Shown here one piece after another: positions 9,473 to 18,659 of a stretch of 20,026 nucleotides of DNA. The stretch lies in assembly GCA_004151065.3 (NCBI GenBank), contig NWUY0300033907.1, forward strand, positions 1 to 20,026, given 5' to 3'. Both the position numbers and the translations under genes were made by a program. Positions within the stretch are counted from its first letter, which is position 1. The number at the start of each line of letters is the position of its first letter. The notes beneath the pieces are model-generated. The model saw only the letters and a list, made by a program, of their open reading frames with translations. It was not told the origin of the DNA and ran no database searches. Source of the DNA: Larix sibirica. Taxonomy: Eukaryota > Streptophyta > Pinopsida > Pinales > Pinaceae.

Positions 9473-10500
9473 ATGGATGCACTGGTGTCGACAAGCCATG
9501 TTCAAGATTGGTGGTACAACAAGTTTAAAGGTTTCATAGTACAAGAAGAAGAACTACAAGGGTGGGATCCACCGAAACTGAGAGAATACATCCTTTACAG
9601 AGGATCAATATTAGACCAATACGAATTTTTGTGGGTAGAATTCCCTATAGCGTTATCCGAGTGGCTATAAAGACTTGTAGAAGCTCCATAATATTGAAAC
9701 CGACAACGAAGAATTGTGCAGTGTACTTGGAAACACCTAATAGTGTTGCATCAGTTGAATACCCTGCTAACTAGGCCTATCAATTTCTAGCTAGAAAACA
9801 CTATGAGCGGGTATATTGTGGAATTTGCAACGGAAAACAAACAAATTATATCTAAGGTTGAGGAGGAGCTCACGAGGGGAGAAAGATATAGACTGTTGAA
9901 AGATGTTCCATTATGGATTAAAACCTGGATGATGGAATGCATATTTTTACCATTGAGATGGATTAGAATAGAGGAGTAAAATCCCCGCGCTTCTGGGGGA
10001 ATTGTCAAGGTGATACTGCTACATCGTAGAAGGTAGAAGCTATGTACAATGGGAGGGGATCTATTAGTAATTCCAGGGTTGAGTGTGGAGAAAGAAGAGA
10101 GGAAATATGTGAAAAATGGTGGAAGACACATATGAGAAAAGCGAAGAAGAGAAGTGTGCAACTAGAATAGGAGTTGCGGAATGGAGAAAGTAGTGAGGAA
10201 AGGGAGAGTGGGTTACGCCACATGAAGTAGAGAGATGAATTGGCCAATTCATGGTTAAGAGGAAGAGGAATAGAGGTACATTATGGACCAGTACGAGGAA
10301 GTTGGGGAGAAGGACAAGTAAAGAGAAGGACTGCAAAGTTTAACTACCAAGTAGCGGATTACTAGATCAATCACCTGAGCCAACCCTGGATGAAGTTGCA
10401 GAAAAAATAGAGTTATCCAGACTTGTGGAAAATGGCAGCACCTCATAAATTGAATGCCCCATTGTCACATAAGGATATACTAGAAGTAATAGCAGCAACA
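9473..10500 (+). pseudogene. Gypsy Gag N-terminal region
   Basis: Begins MDALVSTSHVQDWWYNKFKG and stays open for 65 codons to a TAA where a residue codon is expected, then continues in the same phase with stops. Segments such as KVEEELTRGERY (near 9855) and long basic/acidic runs look protein-like. There is no domain I can name; in position it corresponds to the matrix-like N-terminus of Gag. After about 10270 two phases look equally plausible, so a frameshift is likely. Minus-strand frames of up to 124 codons across it are Ser/Leu/Phe-rich shadows. Confidence 0.5.
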
Positions 10501-10840
10501 CACCTTTGACTACCCCCTAAGCGCCCTCACAAAATTTGGTAACCCATTCTCAACACCCTGTTTTACAGTTACCCTAGTATAGTCATATGATTAGTAGTTC
10601 TACTAGTTTACAGGTTGGTTTGCTAGCATGTGGTAGTAGTAGCAATTCTCAACAGGTTAGAAGTAACATTATGGATCAACCCGAGACTTAAGGATTTGTG
10701 TTGGTAGGATCACCAGTTTCCACAATGGTTGGAATACAAGCAGGACCGCCTATGAAATGCCTGGAATTTTGGGGGAGGGGAGGTGAAGTTGATGGAAAAA
10801 AAATTGGTTCCTTTGTGGATCCATCTAGAGCTCTAGAAGG
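10501..10840 (+). other. Low-information stretch inside gag
   Basis: About 340 bases rich in TAG and AGTAGT-like repeats, dense in stops in the gag phase. Ancestrally it may have been a Ser/Gln-rich linker between the N-terminal region and the capsid-like domain, since TAG could come from CAG. No motif can be named. Confidence 0.4.
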
Positions 10841-11260
10841 ACTCCTCTAGCATCAAATCTCATTGAATTCCAGACCATGTTGTGCAAAAGAGCCTTGCAA
10901 TGGTATATGAATTTGATCAAATGATGGGATGCACATGCACCAACCCTTACCCTAGCAGAGATAAGTAACTGATTCTTAGACGAATTTTTGCAACCCAATT
11001 CAGAACAACAAATCGAGATCACATAACTAAGGGAGATTCAGTAGATGCAAGGAGAATTCGTGTAGTATTATGCATAATGATTTAGGGATGTATTGTCTAA
11101 ACTGTCGTTCCCCGTACATGATACCCACCATAAGGAATGGTATATTCTAGGATTATTGCCACTAAATAGAATTCCCCTATCATAGTAGGATGTGGATTCA
11201 CTTCGAATTGCTTTAGAGTGGGATATGAAGATTGAAGCAATGCCTAATTACCCAATTGGC
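10841..11260 (+). pseudogene. Gypsy Gag capsid-like domain (Retrotrans_gag type)
   Basis: In the main phase it reads LCKRALQWYMNL near 10880, AEISN-stop-FLDEFLQPNSEQQIE near 10960-11015, then FRDVLSKLSFPVHDT and EWYILGLLPLNRIPLS to about 11180, then SLRIALEWDMKIEAM at 11200-11245. The pattern of A-x-x-W-Y, F-x-x-F and R-x-F-x-x-x-L fits the Retrotrans_gag family, the capsid part of Gypsy Gag that assembles the particle. One internal phase slip is seen near 11080. It lies directly upstream of the zinc knuckles, the usual place. Confidence 0.75.
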
Positions 11261-11380
11261 ATTGTGACTAGAACATTATCGACTATTGGTGATTTATCAG
11301 AGGTACAAGGTCAACTTGCTACCCAAACTAAAAGGCTTCAAGAGCTGACCATACCAAATCCAAACTAAACTCAAGTATGG

Positions 11381-11941
11381 TACATAGGGTGTATGATAGA
11401 AGGCCATCATGTATCAAAATGTACCAGGACAAGGGGAGGAATAACCCCATTTGGAGGACCATTCCTCGATGGTCCAAGTTCAATTGTTGTGCAAGTCACT
11501 ACAACAAACCCATTTCATTCAGTTGGTCATCCCACGTATTTGGATCCACAGAGCTCTTATCTAAATGACTACTGTGAGATTTGCAAAGCATTTGGACATT
11601 CACCATGACTATACATGATCCTGCAAAAATATTCCTCTATTCCAAATATAGTATACTGTGGATTTTTCAGATCTACAATACACAATACATATAAATGTAG
11701 AGCCTTAGACGCATTGATTGAAAGGGTAGACTGCTCCATATACCAGGTAGAAGATCAACCATAAGAAAGAGTAGGAGGCAAAGGACACATAATAGGTTTT
11801 GGAGCTAGTCGAGGAGGACATACATGCCCGATTCAATGTTACAACTACAATGAGATTGGACATCTGGATTGAGAATATAACCTCCCTAAGATACCATGGT
11901 CTAACTATTGCAAAATGAACACTCATACTATTGAAGAATGC
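11381..11941 (+). pseudogene. Four CCHC zinc knuckles (nucleocapsid region)
   Basis: Four C-x2-C-x4-H-x4-C boxes follow in the main phase: 11381-11422, 11573-11614, 11837-11878 and 11900-11941. Seen residues are Y..C....H....C, C..C....H....Y, C..Y....H....Y and S..C....H....C. All four His remain; five of twelve Cys are lost, four of them as TGY to TAY (Tyr). Such knuckles bind the element's RNA during packaging. Many Gypsy elements have one or two, so four is on the high side. Spacing between boxes is 150, 222 and 21 bases, so it is not a simple tandem copy. Confidence 0.8.
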
Positions 11942-12479
11942 CTAGAGATTATAGAAACGTGGGAAGATGCGCAAGACGACCAACGAATCTAATTATCTAT
12001 GAACCATGAGAAGACCATAGTTTGGCAGGATTTGTTGTTACCAAAGGAGGAGTAAGAACGGGAGGAGATCAAAACAAGCCAAATTCACCAATGATAAGAA
12101 AACAACCCCATGAACCATGAAGTATGACCCAATACACTAGAAATAAATTTATCGGGATGTTGTTGCAATGTTTAAGCAAATGTCGACTCCACCAACTAAA
12201 TATGCAACAAGACCATCTCAGAATATTAGAACGAATGACACATTAAGAGGTTATGGAAGAGATACAACCTCTGAGAAGGTAAGGGACTCGTCTCCCTATG
12301 GTTCACCTTGGCAGGAGATATTTTGGACAATCAAAGCGTAACTTGTAAGCTAAAGAAAACCCTTCATGCAATGAACACTGTTGCAGAATCCAATGAAGAA
12401 ATCTGTGCCCCGCTCCCATAATACACAAATTGGTTTGTACAAAAGCGAAGAAGAAAGAGAACAAGATGGGAATTTAGAT

Positions 12480-12780
12480 TGGATTCTCATGTTCATGGAT
12501 ATGACATCAAAAATGTGTTTCTAGATTTAGGATCCAATGTCAGCATACTCCCAAAGATTTCTGAGGAGGCTATGGGTTGTCCCTCCCTTGTCTACTCTCC
12601 TATTCAGCTAAGAATGACAAACTAGTATTGCATATTCCCAGTTGGCCAGTTGGCGAATGTCAAAGTAGATTTGGGAGGCATAAATACCTTCACCAACTTC
12701 AAATTAATTGATATTATGAGTGGGATTGATCCCTATACAATATTGTTGGGGATAGACTAGGCCTATAAGAACTATTGGTC
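12480..12780 (+). pseudogene. Gypsy aspartic protease domain
   Basis: Reads HGYDIKNVFLDLGSNVSILPK from about 12490, then YSPIQLRM, VGQLANVKVDLGG, FKLIDIM and a closing ILLGID near 12748-12765. The catalytic box, normally D-T/S-G, is D-L-G at 12524-12532, so the Thr/Ser is lost though the Asp stays. ILLGID matches the second conserved hydrophobic-Gly box of retropepsins. Two stops fall inside it. It would cut Gag from Pol in an intact element. Confidence 0.75.
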
Positions 12781-13080
12781 GATCGACTTGAAAAATAGAA
12801 AAATCACTTTTGAAGTCGATGGCATGAAAGTTACACAACCCTTAGACCCACTCCAAGGACCACGGTACACTGAACTCGTACATGTGAACATGGAAAAAGA
12901 TGCTCTCGATAATGTATACTTGTTGGCTACAAGTTGAAGAGAAGACTATGTGAATCCTAGAGCATATGGCTTTGTAAGTTGGAGAAGTATTCACTCCTTT
13001 GATAGCAATTCCGAAGAAGCATGGGATGAGTGGAAGAATGGGAGACATGAACTATCCTCCTGAATATACGCAATGATAAA
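12781..13080 (+). pseudogene. Linker between protease and second Gag-like domain
   Basis: In the main phase this reads a largely polar stretch including RKITFEVDGMK, LDNVYLLATS, REDYVNPRAYG and SNSEEAWDEWKNG. It is acidic and has few stops. No domain can be named. It keeps the frame between protease and the next domain, so it belongs to the polyprotein rather than to an insertion with its own ends. Confidence 0.5.
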
Positions 13081-13620
13081 ATCAGTTCGATCGATAGGAA
13101 TAGAAGTGCCAGAATCTCATGTATATGATGGAATCAAAGGCTTGGATGGGTTTCTCTAGAACATGAACTTCTGTGTTGCAGAAGAATATCGAATGGATGT
13201 CCTAGATACAACACTCAGAGGAACTCCTACAATATGGTGGGAAACACATAAAGATGATATACCTAACTAGTCCACAACTCAACTAGCTTTGATGACCAGG
13301 TTCAAGCCTTCTAATCATGCCAAGAGAGTTGCATAAATTTAGATGGGCCAGACGAATCCTTTTGCTCACATTGACCAATACAAACAACAATGGAACACAG
13401 ATGGAATTTAGCCAGAATTTTGGGTTCACTAATTCTTCCATCAATTAGGACCCATTACCAAAGCTTTCTATTTATGTGAGGAAACACGACGGAAAACTGG
13501 GTGTTGGAAGAAGTTAAGCGTAAAATTGTGCCAAGATTTTTCCTTCTCCTCAACTAGCGATTTGGTAATAGATGCATTGATGACAATATAGGAAACTATA
13601 TTCATTGATAAACTACATAG
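13081..13620 (+). pseudogene. Second Gag-like domain between protease and reverse transcriptase
   Basis: Still in the main phase, it reads YDGIKGLDGFL, then AEEYRMDVLDTTLRGTPTIWW (about 13181-13242), ETHKDDIPN-stop-STTQLALMTRF, HIDQYKQQWN and later segments up to IFIDKLHSIGN near 13630. The order of F/Y-D-G, hydrophobic helix, L-R-G-T-x-x-x-W-W and a following helix matches the Retrotrans_gag fold pattern. A capsid-like domain is already present at 10841-11260, so this would be a second one, and its place between protease and RT is unusual. Function unknown; it might add to particle assembly. The family call rests on motif reading only. Confidence 0.55.
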
Positions 13621-13950
13621 CATAGGGAACTTGTATATCTGTTATCATGTTCATCAATAATTGCATGGTATGTCCCTCACTATCCTGGAACTAGAATCCT
13701 CACTCTATTGCACAAAGATCGAAATGAAGAACCTGAACCCTGATGACTTGGAGCACTTGCAACGCTTATCTTTCAAGGAATCAAAGGGACAATAGGAAGT
13801 ACAACAAAGAAAGACTAAAGAAACTGGAGCTTTATATACACATTCTTTGAAGCTACATAAATTCAACATTGTCATAGAAGAAAAACCGAAAATGGAGGCT
13901 ATAAGAGACTATTGGGATGAACATACAATATTCGAGATCACCTCCCTCCT
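13621..13950 (+). pseudogene. Connector ahead of reverse transcriptase
   Basis: Reads NLNPDDLEHLQRLSFKESKG near 13735-13790 and KPKMEAIRDYWDEHT near 13885-13930 in the main phase, leading into the LLKEYEDLF segment that commonly precedes RT in Gypsy polyproteins. It has few stops in its second half. No separate function can be named. Confidence 0.5.
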
Positions 13951-14750
13951 TAAGGAATATGAAGACTTGTTTTCGTAGAACATTACAAAGCTCAAAAGAA
14001 TCCAATGGGATCTCAGCGAGATGAATATCGTATTGAAATCAAGTGCCAAACCAATGAAGCATAGGCCATATCGACCAAACACTCGAGTGAAATAGAAGGT
14101 CAAGAAAGAAATTGAATGGATGCTTAATGCTAGTCTAATTTTTCTTGTAGAGGAGTTAGAATGGATCATCCCCACAGTAACTCAAAGCAAGAAGGATACT
14201 GAAGATATTCGAGTCTGTGTTGTTTATCAAAGCTTAAATTCTGCATGATTCCATGAGCCATTTTTGGAACCTTTCAATGATGAAGTTTTAGATCCAGTTG
14301 TCGAAAATGAAGCATACTCCTTTACATACGGGTTCTCAAGATACTGCCAAGTTCAAATTATGGAAAAAGAGAAGAAAAAGACAACCTTTATGCCTAAATT
14401 TGGATCTTTCGCTTACAATGTAATGCATTTTAGGTTAAAGAATGCACCTACAATCTTATCAAGGATTGTAATAACAACTTTCAAGGAGTTTCTTCATAAA
14501 TTTTTTGAGGTATACTTGGATGAATAGACAGTTTACAACCTCCTCAAGGGCCATGTGGTGCTACTCCAATTGATGCTGGATCACTGTCGCCATATGCAAA
14601 TTTCCTTGAACTTGCGGAAATGTATTTTGTATATCCCCTTTGGAAACCTATTGGGACACATTGTATACCACGATGAAGTTCTAGTAGATCCAAAAAAAAT
14701 CACTGTCATAGTGAATTTGTTGGCCCCCACATCGATCAAGTAGTTGCGAT
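13951..14750 (+). pseudogene. Gypsy reverse transcriptase domain, catalytically dead
   Basis: Begins LLKEYEDLFS, then KPMKHRPYRPN, VKKEIEWMLNASLI, RVCVVYQSLN, AYSFTYGFSRY, FRLKNAPTILSRIV, YLDE and LRKCILYIPFGNLLGHIV. Three key changes are seen: the palm Asp expected in the SFTDGFS box is Tyr (14327-14329), the Asp before the LN motif is Val, and the F/Y-x-D-D box is YLDE at 14513-14524, followed by a TAG. An 87-codon stretch (14264-14527) and a 62-codon one (14555-14743) are the cleanest remains. The enzyme would copy element RNA into DNA. Confidence 0.85.
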
Positions 14751-15300
14751 CCACCTTGGGTCACACAGTTTATTACAAATGGTTCATTTGCAACTACGCT
14801 TCCATTACAAATTTGTTAGAACAATTATTAAATAAGGCATAAGCATTTAATTTGAATGAGGCTTGTGAGAATGCCTTTGCAATATTGAAAGAAAAAATGG
14901 TCAATGCCCCTATTCTTACATTTCCTGAATGGGTAGAATAATTCCATGTACATGTTGATGCATCATGCATTTCCCTTGGTCTTGTGTTAGTCCAACTAGA
15001 ATAAGGAGACATTGATCATAAAATCTACTTTACTATAATGAAACTATCTCAGGCTAAGCGCAACTACACAACCACAAAAAGGGAAGGATTGATGATGATT
15101 TATGCATTACAAAAATTCCACTACTACATATTAGGAGGACAATTTAGTTTTTTTTACATATCATTTAGCTCTCAAGTACCTAGTGAACAAACCTATGCTA
15201 GAAGGTCGTATTTGCAAATGATTACTTTTATTTCAGGAATTCTTTTTTGATGTAATATTCAAGATGGAGAAGTACAATCATGGGATTGATCACCTATCGA
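14751..15300 (+). pseudogene. Gypsy RNase H domain with frameshift
   Basis: Reads STLGHTVYYKWFI at the RT edge, then FHVHVDAS with its first catalytic Asp at 14957-14959, KREGLMMIYALQKFHYYILGG near 15075-15140 and, after a phase change at the T8 run 15148-15155, LALKYLVNKP. The Asp of the expected T-D-H box is Tyr. DHLSRIE follows at about 15280-15303. RNase H would remove the RNA strand during reverse transcription. Downstream phase 3 is used until about 15445. Confidence 0.8.
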
Positions 15301-15460
15301 GAATAGAAATAGGGGAAGTTGAAGGGTCGATCGATGATCAACTACCTGATACATATTTCTTCAGAGTGGAATCTATTCTAGACCACCTAAAAGAGATTGT
15401 ATTGTTCCTAACAACTGAGAAAGCACTCAATGACTATTCTGTGACTTAGTTGTACGAGAT

Positions 15461-16320
15461 GCAGAATATCAATTGATTGTAGGACAACTCTACAAATTGG
15501 TCATAGATGGAATTTTGTGTTGTTGTGTGCTAAATCATGATAAATGGGATATTTTGTGGGAATGCCACGCTGGTGTTGTAGGTGGCCATGTTGGTGGAAA
15601 ATACATTGGAAGGAAGATTCTACAGGATAGATTATGGTGGCCTACGATGTTTAAGGATGCGAAAGCTTATGACAAAACATGCGGTGTTTTCCAACGAGGT
15701 GGTAAGCCTTCTTGATAGGATGATCTCCCACTTCAATCGACACATTCCTTGCAACCATTTGAGAAATGGGTGGTTGATTTCATTGGCCCCATCAATCCTC
15801 CTACGAAACACTCAAAATCCCGCTACATAATTATCGCAACAGACTATTTAACAAGATCAGTTGAAGCATCACCAGTATGGGATTGCTTCGTAGAAACAAC
15901 AACTCAATCTATTTATGAAAACATTATTACTTTATTTGGATGTATTAGTATCCTCGCTAGTGATCAAGGCATGCATTTGATTAACAACACCATTAAGGCC
16001 TTAACAAAAGAATTCCTAATAAAGCATCACAAAAGCAATCTATACCATCCACAAGCAAATGGCACAATTGAATACTTCAATAAAATATTAGAGACGGGTC
16101 TAATGAAGGTATGTTGTGCAAACCAAGATGACTGGGATGACATAATTCCCGCAGTACTATGGGCATATAGAACCACTACAAAGAAACTTGATAGGAAAAC
16201 TCTCTTCCAGTTGATATATGGGAGAGAAGCAGTAGTTCCAATTGAATTCGTTGGTCGTATTCTGTACATTGCATATGCAATACATATGAATACAGAAGAT
16301 TCAATTGAGAAATGATTTAC
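15461..16320 (+). pseudogene. Gypsy integrase, zinc-binding and catalytic core
   Basis: Reads AEYQLIVGQLYKL, ECHAGVVGGHVGGKY (the two zinc-binding His), RLWWPTM and KTCGVFQRGGKPS, where the last zinc Cys is Phe. Two stops follow, then an open run of 188 codons (15749-16315) holding the core: Asp at 15776 (VVDFIGP), Asp at residue 72 (ASDQG) and Glu at residue 108 (NGTIEYFNK), a D-D-35-E spacing. PAVLWAYRTT and LIYGREAVVP follow. Integrase joins the DNA copy to the host chromosome. This is the best kept part of the element. Confidence 0.88.
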
Positions 16321-16626
16321 AAAACTAATGGAATCAGAAGAATCCCGCATTTTAGCTGATTATCACACAACGGTGGAGAAAGAAAGATAGAAATCCCGAC
16401 ATGGCCATCATATCAAAAGGAAACACTTTAAAAAGGAGATCGAGTCTTACTCTATGATATCAAGTTCTTGAAGCATCCATGTAAGATTCATATGCATTGG
16501 TTGGGACCATTCATTTTTACAGAAACCAAATATTTAGGCTCTATTAAACTAGTGCAACTTGATGGCATTCTCGAACCAGGTTGGGTCAATGGTGCATGCA
16601 TGAAGACCTACATATTTGCTCAATGA
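16321..16626 (+). pseudogene. Integrase C-terminal GPF-type module
   Basis: After a TGA the main phase reads TKLMESEESRILADYH and HHIKRKHF; near 16430 a base is missing in an A-rich run and phase 1 continues as GDRVLLYDIKFLKH, HWLGPFIF, GSIKLVQLDG and GWVNGACMKTYIFAQ to TGA at 16624. The H-W-L-G-P-F box is the GPY/F module found after the core in many Gypsy integrases. No chromodomain is seen after it. Confidence 0.75.
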
Positions 16627-16715
16627 TTCTGCAAGATGGCACTCCTATCATAGGGAGTGATTTAGAGTAGGATTTAGTTTTGCAGTTTTGGTTTTAGTTT
16701 GTTGCATCAGTCTAG

Positions 16716-17963
16716 TTGTGTATCCTAGTCACTTGTGTTGTGTGTGCTATTTTTCTAAGTCCCAAGTTAGATAGTTCAAATCATTGTGGTCGGGGAACCC
16801 AACATATTCAGTTATATTACTGCCATTGTTGCATCACATCAACCAACCCCATACCCAAATCTCATCATTACCATGTCACCTCATGTCAACCCAGATATTA
16901 CATACCCAAAACTATTAAGGCATGATTAGATCACATATATAGTGGATCATGCAAAAGCAATGATTTGGATCTTCACATATCACCAAATCTCCATTATATC
17001 ATTATCCAATCTAATCCACGGTTGTATGAAGGCCACCCAATCATCATCCAACATCCTTACAAGCCAAAGTACTTTGCACTATCACGGGCACCATCCCAAC
17101 ATTATGGTTGCTTACCTTCACTTTGTGATCACCATGAAGATAGTTCCCCAACCCCACATGCTCATCCATATCCTTCTTGATGGGGGCCTTTATTTCGATA
17201 TGATCCAAAATTGTTATATCTCAAGTGAAATTATAAACCTTACACCCCTCTAGCACCCACTTGTGAGTCGCTCTAGATCCTAACTATCATTGCTCAAAAG
17301 CATCAATGAGAACTCCTGCACCTAGGCTTGATCAACATGTCAAAATAGTTTCCTGTGCAAAGTTCCTTGAGCACCAGATACGAGATATTTACTATATGTG
17401 AACTTCTAGCACAATAAACAACTCGAAGGATATGGTTGCACAAGCTACACGAAAATCAATGAAGACAACCAAAAAGCCACATTTTTGCTACTTAGATAGA
17501 AGCTATCACTAGTGCTTGTGCCGAGTGTCAATTTCTTAGTCCCCTTGATGCTATGGCTAAATGGTATATTTTCTTTTCTTTCGCAAGGAATTCGATCTCT
17601 CATTGAAAAAGAGACTTCCGGTTTTCCAAGCATGATGGCACCAAGAAAGGTGTTACAAGGATTGAAAATTTTGAATACCAGGCTGCACTAGCTGGATTTG
17701 CTCCCTATCACAACACAACCAGGAGTTGAGCAACATTACTTAGAAGTAATGTCAGAACTAAAATATTGGCTACATAGGATAGAATACAAGTCTTCTTGAT
17801 AAATAAGTTAATGGGTTCTACCCGATAAATATCTTCGCGAGAAACATATCAATTTTGTCCGATGCCGAGTTGGCTCCTTCGTTTGAAGAGTCAGCACCAA
17901 AAGATGCACAGGCTTCAAGAATGCAGTCGAGTTGACTCGAGGGCGATTCAACGCTTATGGTAA
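16716..17963 (+). pseudogene. Extra ORF between pol and the 3' LTR, decayed
   Basis: A single phase starting at ATG 16716 stays protein-like for over 800 bases and closes with TAA at 17961-17963, three bases before the LTR. Its stops (from 16923, 17178 and on) mostly fit Gln, Trp or Arg codons changed by one transition. Legible parts include PNLHYIIIQSNPRLYEGHP, KPKYFALSRAPSQHYG, HPYPS, YKPYTPLAP and IEAITSACAECQFLSP. After about 17540 phase 2 looks at least as good (FDLSLKKRLPVFQA, SDAELAPSFEESAPKDAQ), so a frameshift is likely. No known domain is recognised. Some plant Gypsy lineages carry additional ORFs here. Confidence 0.5.
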
Positions 17964-17966
17964 GGA

Positions 17967-18659
17967 TGGTTGGATTCTTTGTTTTTGGAAAGGACCGTAA
18001 TCATGGAATATAACAAAAGATATAAGGCAAAAGTTACAGAAACAATCAATGGCCACAATTGTTTTGGGTCCACTCCCGCAACTATTTAAAGAACATGAGG
18101 AAAGCGAGAGAAGGAGAGAGGAAATCGAAGAAGAAGAAGAAAGGAGCATAGCAGAAGCAAATCAGATTTTTGGTTGAAGAGAGTCTCTTGTCTAAAGTTT
18201 GGGTTATGTACTATGTAATTAGGTCATGGGTTTATGAGTTGTGTTTATATATGTAAATCTGTGATGGATCATTATGTGGATAATAGATTGAGGTTGTAGA
18301 GCCATGTGATTGTATTGTGTCAGAGATCTATTGATTAATATGGATGAAGATTATTGGCCCCCCTAAATTTTCTATGCATGTGAGGTGTAATTCTTTATGT
18401 TCCTTGCTTTATATCTATTGTGTATCTATGGTTTATGTATGATTAAGGATGTCTGATAAATCTATGTCGTGGTACTATGAACAGAGAAAATCACTGATTT
18501 ATCCATGTATTAACCCTCTTTATTTCGCATAGGTCTTGGTTGTGCTTCGGGTGAGACCTTCTCCTTTGGGGGATTGAAAATGCCACCACTCTATACTATA
18601 GCGAACTCCTTTGTTAGCACATGCGCACAAACCTTGGTCTCGTCAGTTCTATTCCAACA
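17967..18659 (+). repeat. 3' LTR of the Gypsy element
   Basis: Aligns end to end with 8773-9423 and ends TTCCAACA at 18659. A weak purine stretch (GGTAAGGA, 17959-17966) precedes it and may be the decayed polypurine tract. The TATTTAAA box is kept at 18083-18090. It carries about 40-45 extra bases near 18416-18465. Differences from the 5' LTR are frequent, roughly one base in six by eye, so the insertion is old. Confidence 0.85.

Larger units (their letters stand above)
9473..16626 (+). pseudogene. Gypsy gag-pol polyprotein, inactivated
   Basis: One reading frame (phase of 9473) carries almost all recognisable domains for about 7.15 kb, some 2380 codons, with many in-frame stops. It starts at an ATG 30 bases after the primer binding site and ends with TGA at 16624-16626 in a shifted phase. 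Frameshifts are visible at the T8 run 15148-15155, near 15445 (which restores the frame) and in the A-rich run near 16430. Gag and Pol share a frame, so the intact ancestor probably made one polyprotein. Many stops sit where Trp, Gln or Arg (CGA) is expected, as single transitions. Domain entries follow separately. Confidence 0.85.
8773..18659 (+). mobile_element. Full-length, decayed Ty3/Gypsy LTR retrotransposon
   Basis: About 9.9 kb bounded by two LTRs that align end to end, with a tRNA-Asp-like primer binding site, a single long gag-pol frame in the order protease, RT, RNase H, integrase (the Gypsy order) and an extra ORF before the 3' LTR. Stops, at least three frameshifts and lost catalytic residues make it inactive. 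Flanking bases ATTAT (left) and CAATG (right) do not match, so no target-site duplication is visible; the exact LTR start is uncertain by a few bases. Its coding style resembles Gypsy polyproteins of gymnosperms as I recall them; lineage placement needs an RT tree. Confidence 0.88.

Noticed and set aside
9787-10336. Overlapping minus-strand frames of 80-124 codons rich in Ser, Leu and Phe
   Set aside because: They lie antisense to the purine-rich gag region and have the composition expected of a shadow; no domain recognised.
13909-14175. Minus-strand frame of 88 codons
   Set aside because: It is antisense to the reverse transcriptase connector and RT motifs, which are readable on the plus strand.
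16027-16350. Minus-strand frame of 107 codons
   Set aside because: It is antisense to the integrase core, whose D,D-35-E motif is clear on the plus strand.
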